DNA of 34,081 nt from Ochromonas danica. Taxonomy: Eukaryota; Sar; Chrysophyceae; Chromulinales; Chromulinaceae. Shown one piece after another: positions 8,301 through 19,011 of the stretch. The number at the start of each line of letters is the position of its first letter. The first letter of the stretch is position 1. The stretch spans positions 1 through 34,081 of the forward strand of contig VKHL01000137.1 of assembly GCA_015146655.1 (NCBI GenBank), written 5' to 3'. Made by a program: the position numbers and the translations under genes. Under the pieces are notes generated by a model. It ran no database searches and was not told the origin of the DNA. It saw only the letters and a list, made by a program, of their open reading frames with translations.

Positions 8301-10769
8301 CAAAGAAGAAGACCACGAACTGCTCTTCAATGTCCCCGTCAGCTTGTTAAAGCTCAGGTCCAGGTTGATCCACGCATTGCTTTGGATCAACTCTGGCACT
8401 GTCCCCGTCAGCTCGTTGTGAGATAATGACAGATCCGTAAGCGAGCTGGAATCCAACAACTCAGGAATCGACCCTTCCAAACTATTCCCTGACAAGTGCA
8501 ACGTCGCCAACACACTCAACTCCTGGAACAGACAAGAAGGCAAACTACCATGAACCGCATGCTTCCCCATGATGTACGAAGACGCCCAAGATGAAGACAG
8601 CCCATCCGATAAAGTCACGGTGGCCCGGCGACAACTCGGCGCCGCTGACAAACCATCCAACGCCAACACTTCCAACTTACTCGCCTTGCAAATATCAGAC
8701 GAAAGGGTCCCTGTGAAACAATTCTGCACTGCCGCCAGAGTGTTCAGCATCGTCAATTGAGACAAATCAGACCATGGGAAAGGACCGCTGAACCGATTAT
8801 TCGACAGATCCAAGTAGTACAGAGAAGGAGTAGAAACAGAAGTAAATACTCCCGACAATGACCCAGACAACTCATTCCCTCGTAAGAACAACCAAAGCAA
8901 CTTTGACATATTCTCACATGCACGGAAGGGTCCCGTCAAGCCATTGAAGGAGATGTCCAGGATGGCCATGTTCTCGAGAGAACTCAATGGAGAGGTATCT
9001 CCTGTGAAGAGGTTGCTCGAGATGTTGAGATACTCGAGATGACTGGATGGAATAGAGAGAGCAGAGAGTGAACCTGACAAGAAGTTATTGGTCAAGGCAG
9101 CAACTTCAAGATTGCTAAGTGAGGAGAAAGAAATAGGCAGATTCCCACTATAAGCGGCATAAGCAATGCTAAAATATTGTAGATTCGACAATCGTCCAAT
9201 ATCTTGAGGGATGCTGCCGTGGCAATAGCTATACCCTATTAACAATACGATCAACGAAGTGATATTTGTCAAGGAATCTGGTATAGTTCCGGATAACAAG
9301 TTCCCATTTAGTGATAGTACTGTTAATTCCGATAATTTGCCTAATTGTTCAGGTATTCCACCTGTAATCAGAGTAGTTTCCAGATACAAATAGTTTAATG
9401 AGGTCATATTCCCAAATGAGACAGGAATGGTGCCTTCAAACCAATTCACACCCATATACAACTCTTTTATATTCTTCCAATTCCCCAAAGTCTCTGGAAG
9501 AGTTCCTGATATAATATTATAACTCACGCTAAAGAAATCTAGAATCGTCAACTGAGCAAGTTCCATGGGAAGACTTCCTGTGAAGAAGTTGTAACTTAGA
9601 TCAAGATACACCAAAGTTGTCCATTGACCAATTGCACTATCCAGGCGTCCAGATAGCGCATTGGATGAGAGAGCTAATTCCTCAATACTGGGAAGCTCGT
9701 AAAGTGTGGAGGGAATCGATCCAGATAACATGTTATCAAAAACATTTAGGAAGTACAAAGAACTTAATTGACCCATGGAGGATGGTAATGCTTCCGACAA
9801 TAAGTTTGTCTGAAAGCTTAAATAATATAAAGCAGACGCACTCCCGATATCATTTGGTATACTTCCAGTGATTAAGTTTGCATAGACATTGAAATAGGTC
9901 ATGTCCTTCAGCTTGCTAACTGATGATGGCAGATTACCTGTCATCAGGTTATCATACATGGCGAGGCTATTCATTGAAGTACAGTTCTGTATGCTCTGGG
10001 GGAAGCTTCCCGTTATCAAGTTCGAGTAAGAATAGAAATATGTTAGCTCAGATAGTGAACCTATATCAGCTGGGATCGACCCACTTATATGATTAGAGTA
10101 GATATATAAATATTTTAGTATAGTGAGCTGAGAGATGTTCTCAGGCAAGCTGCCTGTGAGATGATTGGTAGAGACATCCAAAGCAGTCAATGCCTTAGAA
10201 TATGTGAGAGAGTTGGGAATAGTACCCGTTAGGCCATTGCTGTTCAAAACTAATATAGACAGATACGATAGGTTCGATAAGGTGGATGGGATAGAACCTA
10301 TCAGATCAATATTGCTTGTGACCTCCAGATAGCGCAATTGTTCGAGTTGTCCCAGAGAGGAAGGCAAGCTTCCTGTCATGTTGTTATTTGACAAAATGAT
10401 GTACTCGATATGCTCACCACAGCTATCAGACCCATTCACAGATTTACTACACACCTCAATACAAGTCACACCTTCCCAATTCTCACTGCAAGGGTCTGGA
10501 TTCGATTCGCTGAAATTCCACGGAACACCCGTCCATATCCAATACTCACCCTGGGTAGAGTTGTAGAGGTCATATAAGACATCCAATTCCCATTGAGGAA
10601 GAGGTTCAGGATTGGTTTGATTTCCAGTTACAGTGGGTATGACTTCTGGATGGGAGGAAGTTGAATGTGCTTTCTGGTGAATGCTGAGATTTCCCCTTGA
10701 ATGAATGGTGATAATTAAAGATAGAAAGAATAAAAATATAAGGAGAAATCGACTCAGCCATGTCTTCAT
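5331..10769 (-). CDS. LRR-ectodomain / multi-pass membrane surface protein, copy B (1812 aa)
   Basis: A single uninterrupted frame. I chose the ATG at 10769 (MKTWLSRFLLIFLFFLSLII), a signal peptide aligning with copy A; another in-frame ATG at 10853 would add 28 residues that hide it. Order of parts: signal peptide; LRR N-terminal cap with a NWEGVTC motif (about 50-110); about thirty plant-type LRRs with LTGSIP-like turns to about 860; first membrane helix about 888-910 followed by SRRRS; charged Glu/Lys-rich cytosolic linker to 1060; then hydrophobic segments near 1074-1096, 1115-1137, 1184-1207, 1212-1241, 1312-1333, 1394-1418, 1563-1600 (possibly two) and 1705-1770 (two). The loop after 1325 holds several cysteines (CLATLL..DCFYYVF, YPIC, YQC) conserved in copy A, probably disulfide-bonded outside the cell. 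Ser-rich loops separate the later helices. LRRs suggest ligand recognition or adhesion; I do not recognise the multi-pass domain and see no kinase. Function unknown. Confidence 0.85.
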   Translation of the reverse strand: MKTWLSRFLLIFLFFLSLIITIHSRGNLSIHQKAHSTSSHPEVIPTVTGNQTNPEPLPQWELDVLYDLYNSTQGEYWIWTGVPWNFSESNPDPCSENWEGVTCIEVCSKSVNGSDSCGEHIEYIILSNNNMTGSLPSSLGQLEQLRYLEVTSNIDLIGSIPSTLSNLSYLSILVLNSNGLTGTIPNSLTYSKALTALDVSTNHLTGSLPENISQLTILKYLYIYSNHISGSIPADIGSLSELTYFYSYSNLITGSFPQSIQNCTSMNSLAMYDNLMTGNLPSSVSKLKDMTYFNVYANLITGSIPNDIGSASALYYLSFQTNLLSEALPSSMGQLSSLYFLNVFDNMLSGSIPSTLYELPSIEELALSSNALSGRLDSAIGQWTTLVYLDLSYNFFTGSLPMELAQLTILDFFSVSYNIISGTLPETLGNWKNIKELYMGVNWFEGTIPVSFGNMTSLNYLYLETTLITGGIPEQLGKLSELTVLSLNGNLLSGTIPDSLTNITSLIVLLIGYSYCHGSIPQDIGRLSNLQYFSIAYAAYSGNLPISFSSLSNLEVAALTNNFLSGSLSALSIPSSHLEYLNISSNLFTGDTSPLSSLENMAILDISFNGLTGPFRACENMSKLLWLFLRGNELSGSLSGVFTSVSTPSLYYLDLSNNRFSGPFPWSDLSQLTMLNTLAAVQNCFTGTLSSDICKASKLEVLALDGLSAAPSCRRATVTLSDGLSSSWASSYIMGKHAVHGSLPSCLFQELSVLATLHLSGNSLEGSIPELLDSSSLTDLSLSHNELTGTVPELIQSNAWINLDLSFNKLTGTLKSSSWSSSLRNGSIALEINRLSGKIPSSYYDMSDVDVLRGNIFSCGEAGESDEESLPPNDPYKSQYGCGSVTLNVSLLVWVSVVGGLLLLGVCIWVCLSRRRSRQGDQEVSGRELELEKEAVYGEGSEVSEVEGKSVREGVMKEEELRFVGSWCCCEGGLDKVEVLLKHMWEWQSLCESVVEEENRKVLKTTMLDQSTNYADLGRITEQQEGDSVKKEVEVGDEEEVINVRRNAKRLDNGMSYLRDQIGVVVQLSRLVRQFSCLAMLLIVLMGVPLYTTLSSFYGSYEHQYGWTPTAAFLSGESAAIALLVLFLVVAGILSWFRSWHSSSVVHDVVSGGERGYESAWSCVRCFSVGVLVGCGKSVRKKWRYLVVMVLITVGNVAVVMVVNATYVYLYVQISVLQAFFLSMAMSGFKLLWCRILFLVLSRGVARRGGEVREGEKQQKSGVSGDGGEACDDDEAGSSTVSNNADEEGNSKKKEEEKKVDSHSQSGWDFATISMYSSLMLFNTIVAPCLATLLISSDCFYYVFVSPPSVSVSYSYPICTSISSATCTATVDVLYVSDFQPPFSYSYQCSSALLQEYGYVFVYKYLLLGVVHPVVVLLLAFYHDDKEKKSLSEKEREGEDGKKARSQGVLGSVESSRSSEFISPLHSVERGDGVSVTNSNGSIGVSDARMFRADVNNGGPEVKRLRINSVSSLSSLSSSSAMLLPSLWKQKVEEGLKTYFVEEANFDHIFCAAEYSGRLTMMIGTLVTFGVVLPYLSVLVCLSIVTNTYLTQWALARFSLLSGSKKRLQKSSVDHDEDSGSLLLVDGSGESNISNNLNSKRISINNSSTITINSNNHPVRDLDVPCEELVSKNEKQMSVSSSSSTVLVSKETLVIEHISNECKQLPEALLVAVRPLSILMVLFLSCFLFDIAGDKEGAWVGFYFVLVMCLVPLLGVMVHGMWVRLRLWYKCDGEMRMFGEERKRSEVGCGGGDGGEELVSNESVEMVVRSIL

Positions 10770-11262
10770 AGCAAATCCTATTGATGGGTGGCAATTGCAA
10801 GCCGAAACATCTGCGTGCTTTTCATTTGCAATGCTATTCCATGGAAATTCCATCAATTCCAGTGCAAAATGGAATCAAAATCGTTGCATTTCTAACCTCT
10901 GGATTTGGTAAACCTGCTGAATGACTACATGCTTCTTTTCTAATTTAACCGCTTTTGAAGTTGCATTGTGTTTGGGAATGCCTAAGTGTAAGTGTCAGCC
11001 TCACTGGCAAGATTGGGAGGTGTTGGCATTGTGCAACTCTTTGAGCTGATGGTTTGAAGACGTTTGTACAATGACGCCTTATTATAGATTCGAATGGCGG
11101 TGAAAGCTGAAGGAACTCTATTCCATTGCTTTTCATTCGATCCTTTGTTTCAAGGCGAAGCGTCTCTATCAAAAGCTTGCATGATGTCACGAAACACAAT
11201 AGAAGACTTGACTGACATAAATTTAGAGCAGTTACCATTAATCACCTTAACATATCTAAGAA
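10770..11262. other. Intergenic between LRR copy B and Munc13-like gene
   Basis: About 490 bases. It should hold the copy B 5' region (with the palindrome at 10837) and the 3' UTR of the Munc13-like gene. A 97-codon minus-strand ORF (10945-11238, ATG start) has no recognisable domain and I do not call it. Confidence 0.55.
10837..10846. promoter_or_regulatory. Perfect palindrome TTCCATGGAA upstream of LRR copy B
   Basis: A 10-bp perfect palindrome followed by two more ATTCC half-sites, about 70 bases upstream of the preferred start of copy B (and overlapping the optional upstream N-terminal extension). The same 10-mer occurs at 20634 and 25661. Regulatory role is inferred. Confidence 0.35.
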
Positions 11263-14200
11263 CTAATTAGGGCTCATTGCCGTGGAGGCAGCAAAGCTCA
11301 CAGCGAAATGAACTTCTCCGCCACCATTTGCTTCTTCTTCATGGACCTTCAATGCATACCATCCTTCTTGATATCGACCTTCCAATCCTCCCAAGCTCAC
11401 ATGTAAACTACCTAATAATCTCTTGCGCCGAATTCTTTCTTTATCAAACACCTCAACTAAGAGTGTCTCTTCCTCTAGTTGATGTCGATCAAGAACAAGA
11501 GTATAGGTTTGATTCCCCCAAGATGCCTCCAAGCAATTCCATTGGACAGCAGTCTTCACTCGTTCAGTGCCAATGGTGAAGACGACATAAGGGTTTGCTT
11601 GACCAAATAATGCAGAAGAATGCAAACCACGTACTGCAACATGATGAATCAACAATGCACCAAGACTATTTGGTTGCTGACTTCGTGGAGGAGTTGAGTT
11701 GGTAGGGGTGGAAACATCAGCAGGACGGTCATGATCATCCTCCATGATAGTTTCTCCAGCAGGGAGTAAATGAGAAAGAGGCTGTGAACCTGAGAGAGAT
11801 GAATTCACAGCAAATGGTTTCGATGCAGCAACATTTGGTTTTCCACCATTGATCTCATTGTTTCCACCATTACCACTACTGGGTATCTTCGTATTAGAGA
11901 AGGTCTTCTTCACCGCAGAGATTGCTGAAAAGGAAATCTTCTTCTTCATGGAGCCAGGAGCAACACCTTCTCCTGATGCTGCTTGTCCTGGATCTTGTGA
12001 ACCAGAGCGAAGTGAAGCTTCGACGTCAAATTCTCTCGAAAGATTCGTGGATGATCCAACAGATTGGCCATAATTGAAGCTGTTGCTTCTTGATCCTTTT
12101 CTAATCAACTTCTTTTCACTTCCTAATGGTCCTCCTGTCCCTCCCATTCCTTCAACATTATCATCTATCACACCAGAATCAAGTCCTAACACATGCATAA
12201 GATGTTGAGCATATTCTTCATTACTTCGTTTATTGTTATAATGAACTCCTTTCGTTACAAGATCTGTCGCTTTCTTGAGTGCTGGTTGTAAGGAACGAAA
12301 AGCATGGGATGGACCTTGGATCACTTTGTTTGCAGGACTGACTAGATAAGTCTTCAACAAATTTGGATGGTTGGTAGGATGAGAAGAAGATGACGGAGTA
12401 GGATAACTAGAATTGGAAGGTGTTGGACTAGCAAACCCCATCGGAGTGGCACTTCCACCAGACAAGGAAGGAGAAATGAAAGTGCCGGTATAGCTGGCGA
12501 AGATCGTATAAAACAAATCCTCTTTGCCTTCTCGATCACTATTCACTCTTCCCTGAGTAGTGGTGAAATCTGCTGTGGATATATTGGCTACTATATAAGA
12601 TTCCACATCAGGTCCACCTTGTGGACGCAATGGCAGAATAACTTGTAATAGAAAACTCTCTACAAAGTTCTTACGACTACCTCCTTCTGAGTTGCTGTGA
12701 TTAGATCGATCAAGAACCCATAACAAAGAACTAAGAAAAAGCGCAGTATCATAGTCTTCAGCAAGTAATACAGAGAAATGATGGAGGTAAAGGAAAAGTG
12801 TGGAAGCTGGACCGCTGCCATTGATCGCACCATCTTCTGTCGTTCCTTTTCCTGCACTTTCTCCTTTCTTCCGACTGCTGTTGTTGTTATTCTTACTATC
12901 AGAAGGAGCAATAGGCGATAGAAAGACATCTTCCTTATCCATGGTAAATACACCTTGATTGACCAAGGAGAGCAAGGAAGTGAAAGAAACCTTCAAGTTG
13001 GTTACCTCCTCTCTCAATCTCTTCACCTCTTCGACTGTACAGTGACTACCGTGACGTCCACCACCACCACCACCACTACTACTTCCTCCTGCTAATCTAT
13101 CACGGAACATGAGCAGGTAACGAATCGAGATTATAGTAGTGCTCTGAATAATTAACTGGGATAGGGCAGGTGGTAACATTCCTCCACGCAAAGTGTGGAC
13201 CATATTAGTGAGTTGATGGATAAAAGCTTGATGTAACATGCTACCACAAGGCTCGTTAGCATTCCCAGGATTATTGCTCCCCCACAGTCGATCAAAGTCA
13301 CACAGAAGTGGTAATAGATCATGGAAAAACATTCGTAAGAGACTTCGTGCGACTTCCTCAGAGAGATCGTCACAAATACCGATCAAACTATCATAGCATC
13401 TCTGCCACATTGGTGGGAATCGTTTAATTCCATTCAATTCATCAACTTCTTCATGATAGCAACAGCTATTGAGATAAGCTGTTACTAACTCTCTTTGTGC
13501 CTCTTTCATTCGATAACAATCATTTATCATTGCAATCAAGAAATTACGATTAGAATATAATTGATGACTTTCCGACACTGAGGGAGAGGTTAGAGTGGAT
13601 GTAACAGAAGGAGTAGAAGAAGAGGATGAGGACAGTGATTGATCCCATGGCCGAGATCGCAACACTTGACGATAATCTTGATACCAAGCTCTCAACATTT
13701 CCACCAAGGACAAACTCACTTTCTCTTCAAACTGGTGATATGCAAGCATGGAAGAAGTAATATGTTGACTCTCAGAGGCTCTGACAATTGCCGCTACTGT
13801 CTTTTCTCCTTCATTAGCACCTACAGGTAATATGGTAACATCTTTGAAGGCATGCAGTTGATTGAGAAAGGTTTCAGGAATTGTTGACGCCCAGTACCCT
13901 CCGATCATCTCAATATCATATGGGAGATCAGCTACGTTAGATCGATTAGACTTAGCTTGAGTCATGATGCGAGAAAACCATTGTCGACTGTCCTTCACCA
14001 AGAGTTGAAGATACCAATCCATGACTTCATCAATATGAACCACAAGTGGGAGAGAGGGTAGCAAGGACATATTCAGAGTGAGCTGACAAGCTTGTTGAAT
14101 ATTCTCCTCAAAGGAAGAGTTATAACGAAGTAGAATACGTAACAGAAGAGATTTGAGGGGTTGACCAGGTAGAGAACAAAAAGTCTCTCGACTGCTCAAA

Positions 14201-17200
14201 TAAGGCTGAAAAGCAACGCGCAACTGGCGATGATAGGCTAGAATGATGTCTTCAATATACTGCTTGGATTGAGCTGAAACAACTTGTCCTCCCACAACTG
14301 TTGTCAGTGGACCTACACTGTTATTCACATGAGTAAAAAGAGTTGCATCTCTTAAGCGATCTCTGGCAGCTTCTAGAAAGGCTTCAAACCGATCAACCAA
14401 ACAATCAATACGACCATTCTCTCTTAATGGCGTAGTTAATTGAGTATCATCACAATCATACTCTACCCCTCGACTAAGCCCTGTTTGAGTATAATCGGGT
14501 AGCAAAAGAGCAGGTGACAGAAGTGATTCATGCAAATTCTCTGCCAAACCTCCTCCAGACAATGTCCAACCTTGTGGATATGGCGGATAGTCTCGATAAT
14601 GTGCAAAGCAAGGTGGCAACAGGACTACACGAAGGTAGAAAAAGGCAAGACGAAGGTAATAATCAGAAAAGGTTAAATTGGTCTTGCCAGACTGATAATA
14701 GATATATTGGATCGTCTGCCGACTGACATCTGTTCCACTACTTCCACTGTTCACAGACTTAGGCCATGAGACGACAGTCGATGAAGTTGTTGTTGTCACT
14801 GTAGTACCAGTTGGAGGGATTGTAGCTTGAGAAGAAGGAAAAGCAAGATCACGCATCGATTTAGACATCAGCAACGATTCTGACACGAGGATTTTACTTT
14901 CATCTTTCTTAATCCTTGTAACTTCTCCTTTTGCCTTGTTAATAGAGGTAGTGAGCAATTCAGAGCAAATATCCATGGACATGCGATTTTCAACAGCCAT
15001 TTGCTCAAGTAGGGCAGCAGCTACACGAGCATGATGAATAACTTCACCAAGCTGAGTGGCTGTTAGATGTTTGGTGGCACTAATTGTCTCTATTGAATCA
15101 TTTCCACCACCAATCAACAAGGATGAAGAAAGAATTCGACTGCTGAGACCACGAGGACGAGGGGTCACAACATTTGTGCTTGTACTGCCTGTGCCAGCAG
15201 TCAGTGTTGACGCTGGATGAGTACTAACATCTTTGCCATCTATTGATAATCTACCAGTGCCTCCTAAAGGGCTGATACCAATTGCAGAAGAAGACGTGAA
15301 GCCCATATGAATGCCTGTATTGGGAGATGGAGGAACAACATGGGTGGACGAAGCGGAAGGGACATTGTTCACACCACCTGTCTGCCCTTTAGATGGAGAA
15401 ATGCTATTCTTCAATTTAATAAGATAGTCCATATGCTCTCTTGCAGCTGCCATCCTTTTCCTCATGATGAGATAGTGTAACATCTTCTCTGAAGGACAAG
15501 GTGCAATAAGCAAATCGAGATGAATAACAGGCTCATTACCATTTTTGCTACTAGCACCCATAGGATGAACTTCTACCTCTAAATGGAGTGTTGAAGATGT
15601 TGGAGAAGTGATTGTTAATACCTGAGACCATGGAATCGATATCACAGCTTTGATAACATTGCTACCATCACCAGGATTAACAGATGATGAAGAGCTCTCT
15701 TGACATACAATGATTTGTGGATAGCGTTGACAAGCCAATGGATGACATGAAATTATCAAAGCAGTTGGACTTGCTAGAGCATGACCCACCCAAAGTGCAT
15801 CACCTAGAGTATCTCCTTCACCTAAGAAAGGTTCCGTACTCAAAGGTTTACTATTCATCTTGTTGGTTGGTAGAGGAGCTGGTGCAAGTAAAAACCTCAC
15901 AGGCCACCAAGTAGTCATAGATAGAGTGTGAGATAAAGAGCAAGTGACTTTCGCTTGTACACTCTCCATGGAAGAAGACACATGAATACTAAGACGACGA
16001 CCCTTGGCTTGGATAAGATTAGATTTGACAACTCCACTGCTCTCATCTTCACCATTGATAACATTGACAAGTTGTGTCATAATATGCATCTCTCCAATAT
16101 AACTTGTTTCTGCCACTTTTCCATCCATTCTATTATCATTCATTTACATAAGATAAACCAAGTAATAGTAGTATTCATATCTATAGGAAGATCTTACCTG
16201 TACGATGGTTCAATTGGTAAACATAAACTTGCTTCATCATCCAGAAAGCAATGAATAGGAATAGTAACTTGACCAATATGATGATGTTTTAATATACCTA
16301 CTGAGGCATCTCTTAATAGTATCATTACACTTGATACTTCTTGTACACCTAACTTACTATCCTGTAACAAGAATTCTTTCTTCCAACATGGATTATTATC
16401 TTTGACAATATCAGTTCGTACTTCAGCGACATTAGATGTCAATCTAATACCATATTCATCAAGAAGATAGATTGTACAATAGACAGAAGGAACATAACGA
16501 TTATTAGTCAATGGTAAACTATCTGCTTGGATAACTTCTAAACGTAATGCTTTATCAAATTGTTTCTGACTTAAAGGAATATCAAAAGTTGAAGGTTGAT
16601 TTAACTTGAGATATTGAGGTTTTGTTAGAAGGCCTTCCATGTTCGATAAGCTCGCAGCACGACTTGTAACAGAGCGTATAGACTTGATATTAGCTTTAGG
16701 GCTCATTGTCAAACCAGCAATTGGAGGGGGAGGTGGTGGGGTAGTGTTAGTTGGAGTAAGTTGAGTATTCGATAGCATTGGTGATATCATAGCATTACCA
16801 CTACTACCTGTTTCATTAGATGATCCCCATCCCATTGTTAACCGCAGAGCGGACTTGGTAGGAGTGAGTGCTTTGGGTGATCTAGGCTCAGGTACTACCC
16901 CTCCTCCCACCATGCCTCCACCTCCAACACTGTCTCGTGATGCCATATGAAAGAAAGTAGATTTGACAACATTATGAGTCCCAATGATCTTATTATTCTC
17001 TTGTGCATTAATCAACTCCAACTTCCATGGTGCAAGTGAGGAGGTATCATCAGATGAACCTACCACTCGATCCCATAGTTCCTCTTCTGATAAAGGGAGA
17101 AATAGATGTACTGAATTAGCTGCATTACCAAGATTGTTAGTACGGGTCCATGGGATGTTTAAAGGGCGATAGAAAGTGCCTACTCTCTCCTCGCCTGCAT

Positions 17201-18377
17201 TCCCTCCCACTGCTCGATCATGATAACGAATTCGTACCGATAGATTCGCAGGAGTAGCAAACCGTTTAGCAACTAATGTATCAGGTAAAGCTACTTCAAG
17301 TGCTAAGAGGGTATTATGAGGTAACACGTAGTCCTTGGTCACAGTCATAACAGCAACATCTGCCACTTTGATTTCACCTTTTACACGACCACCTACACCA
17401 CCATGTTCAAAAATGAAAATTGATTCTGAGGTAATCTCATAATGATCCAAACCATTGGTTGTATTAGAACTCTCAGATGATAATGCACCAAACCCAAATA
17501 ATCCTCTTCTTCCTTTATTATTATTAGCATTGTTTTCTAATGCTGCATTACTATGGTTATTATCATTGGTCTCACTTTTCAAGAATTTACACGATCCTTG
17601 TGTTAAAGTAATAGGAGCAGATTTAGAGTTAGTAGGAAGAGTAATAGTAGAGTCTGTCACACTGACAATATCTTGTAGACATGCTCTTTTCATACCAGAT
17701 AGAAACTTCCAATAATCTCGTTCTTCATTAAACTCTAAAGTATTTAACTGTTTCATATTAGCAGATATTAAAGTAATTCGTAAGATTGGATCATCTGTGG
17801 AGTTATCACCAGAAGTTGTTCCAGTGTTGTCACCACCTATTCTAGGGGAGACTTTCTTCTTTCCATATGCACTTTCCAACACTTCTAAGAAACCTTTAAA
17901 ATCACTTTGTGATGACTGTTGAGATTGTCCATTTCCATCATTATTATTGGAAGTATTTGGAGATGGTAAATCAAAGTATTGTATAGATGGTGTTGTCATC
18001 TTTTGTGGTGGATAGAATGCCACTGCTGCTGCTGTATTAGATTGTTGTTGTTTTATTCCATCCTCTTGATTTGCTGCTGTTGCTGATGATGATGATGGTA
18101 TGGAAAAGAGTCGTAGCTCATGTATTAGTTCTTCTAACTCTTCTTTCCTTAAAGAAGAAGGTAAGAAAGAAGATAACCAAGAGACATCCCATTCCTCAGT
18201 CAAACCTTGTGCTAAGAAAGCGAATACATTCTCACGTTCTATTCGTACATCAAATGGCAAATTAGCAGTCACTGGACTAGCTGTAGAAGTGGTAGTAGTA
18301 CGTAAAATAGAGGAAGATGAAGAGGAAATAGGATCAATGACAGTAGAATTCTTGGCAGTTGTTGTTGATGATTTCAT
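11263..18377 (-). CDS. Munc13/UNC13-type C2-MUN-C2 protein, two exons (2348 aa)
   Basis: Two long reading frames join into one. Exon 1 is 18377-16198, exon 2 is 16129-11263. Exon 1 ends TAC AG before a consensus GTAAGAT donor; the acceptor ATAATAG gives a phase-2 join (Arg then MDGKVAETSY) and 7047 coding nt. Start is the ATG at 18377. Residues 1-600 are Ser/Asn-rich, with a Pro tract. A C2 domain lies at about 608-735 and is cut by the intron near its end. A helical MUN/MHD-like region spans about 1150-1745 (IDCLVDRFEAFLEAARDRL; LIAMINDCYRMKEAQREL, MHD1-like; FFHDLLPLLCDFDRLW). A Ser/Gly-rich stretch follows, then a second C2 at about 2215-2330 (GQANPYVVFTIGTERVKT; LGSLHVSLGGL). Munc13-type proteins tether and prime vesicles for SNARE fusion at membranes. 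Both C2 domains lack most calcium-binding acidic residues. It may instead be a related plant/fungal MUN protein; the family call is by eye. Confidence 0.68.
16130..16197 (-). other. 68-nt GT-AG intron in the Munc13-like gene
   Basis: Donor AG|GTAAGAT and acceptor ATAATAG|A. Without splicing, the upstream frame stops at 16194 inside the C2 domain; with it, both frames fuse in phase and the C2 domain is completed. Size and donor match the other introns found here. Confidence 0.85.
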
Positions 18378-18766
18378 CGTGTAGTCGATACTAATAGTAG
18401 ATTATTGCTTGATCTTCTTTCAATAAATGCTGTTAAGAAATGATAATGAACACAAGGAAAGAAGAACGCGAAGAGAGAAAATAAAAAAACGCGGTAGAGG
18501 CTTGATTGCAGCAGTCAAAGACGGCAGATCTACATATTCAATAATTCAACAAACACATTTTGAGTGAGGAGGGATTAGTATAAACGAAACTGGTTGTGGT
18601 CAGAGGAAGTGGTTGGGAAAGGAACTACCACCGTACTCAAAGACAGAGATGACTATCATGTAATAGAGTGAAGAGGAGTAGAAGCTCTTCTCTATCTACT
18701 AACACCTCCAACTCCCTCTCTCTCTCTCACTCTGTGCACTGGCGGTCTGACCCTGCAGTAGACTAT

Positions 18767-18940
18767 ATGCTCAGTCAGGTCTTTCCTTCTCCCCCTTTCG
18801 CTCATATAGATATGCACAAGTTTTACTTCATTCACTACTTCACAGTTACTTACCGTATGGGTAACGAATATCGTGCTATGGGGCACTTCGACCGTAATGA
18901 TGATGTTTATTGTCGTTGGAAAGAAATTAACGTTAAGTAG
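18767..18940 (+). CDS. Possible small protein or last exon (57 aa), unrecognised
   Basis: From the ATG at 18767 the frame encodes a 57-aa product ending AMGHFDRNDDVYCRWKEINV-K. Composition is mixed and protein-like, unlike the low-complexity shadows elsewhere. A pyrimidine tract followed by CCTGCAG lies just upstream (about 18705-18757) and looks like a 3' splice site, so this could be the last exon of a gene with an upstream exon I cannot place. No family recognised. Confidence 0.25.
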   Translation: MLSQVFPSPPFAHIDMHKFYFIHYFTVTYRMGNEYRAMGHFDRNDDVYCRWKEINVK

Positions 18941-19011
18941 AAAGAAAGAAGAAAGAAAGTCGCAATGTCCACTTCTCAATCACCTACTTGATACTAATAC
19001 ACAGATAGCCA

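Noticed and set aside
10770-10853. Upstream in-frame ATG of LRR copy B at 10853
   Set aside because: It would put 28 polar residues in front of an obvious signal peptide and is not matched in copy A, whose first ATG aligns with the one at 10769.
10945-11238. 97-codon minus-strand ORF with ATG between LRR copy B and the Munc13-like gene
   Set aside because: No family, biased composition, and it sits where the 3' UTR of the upstream gene should be.
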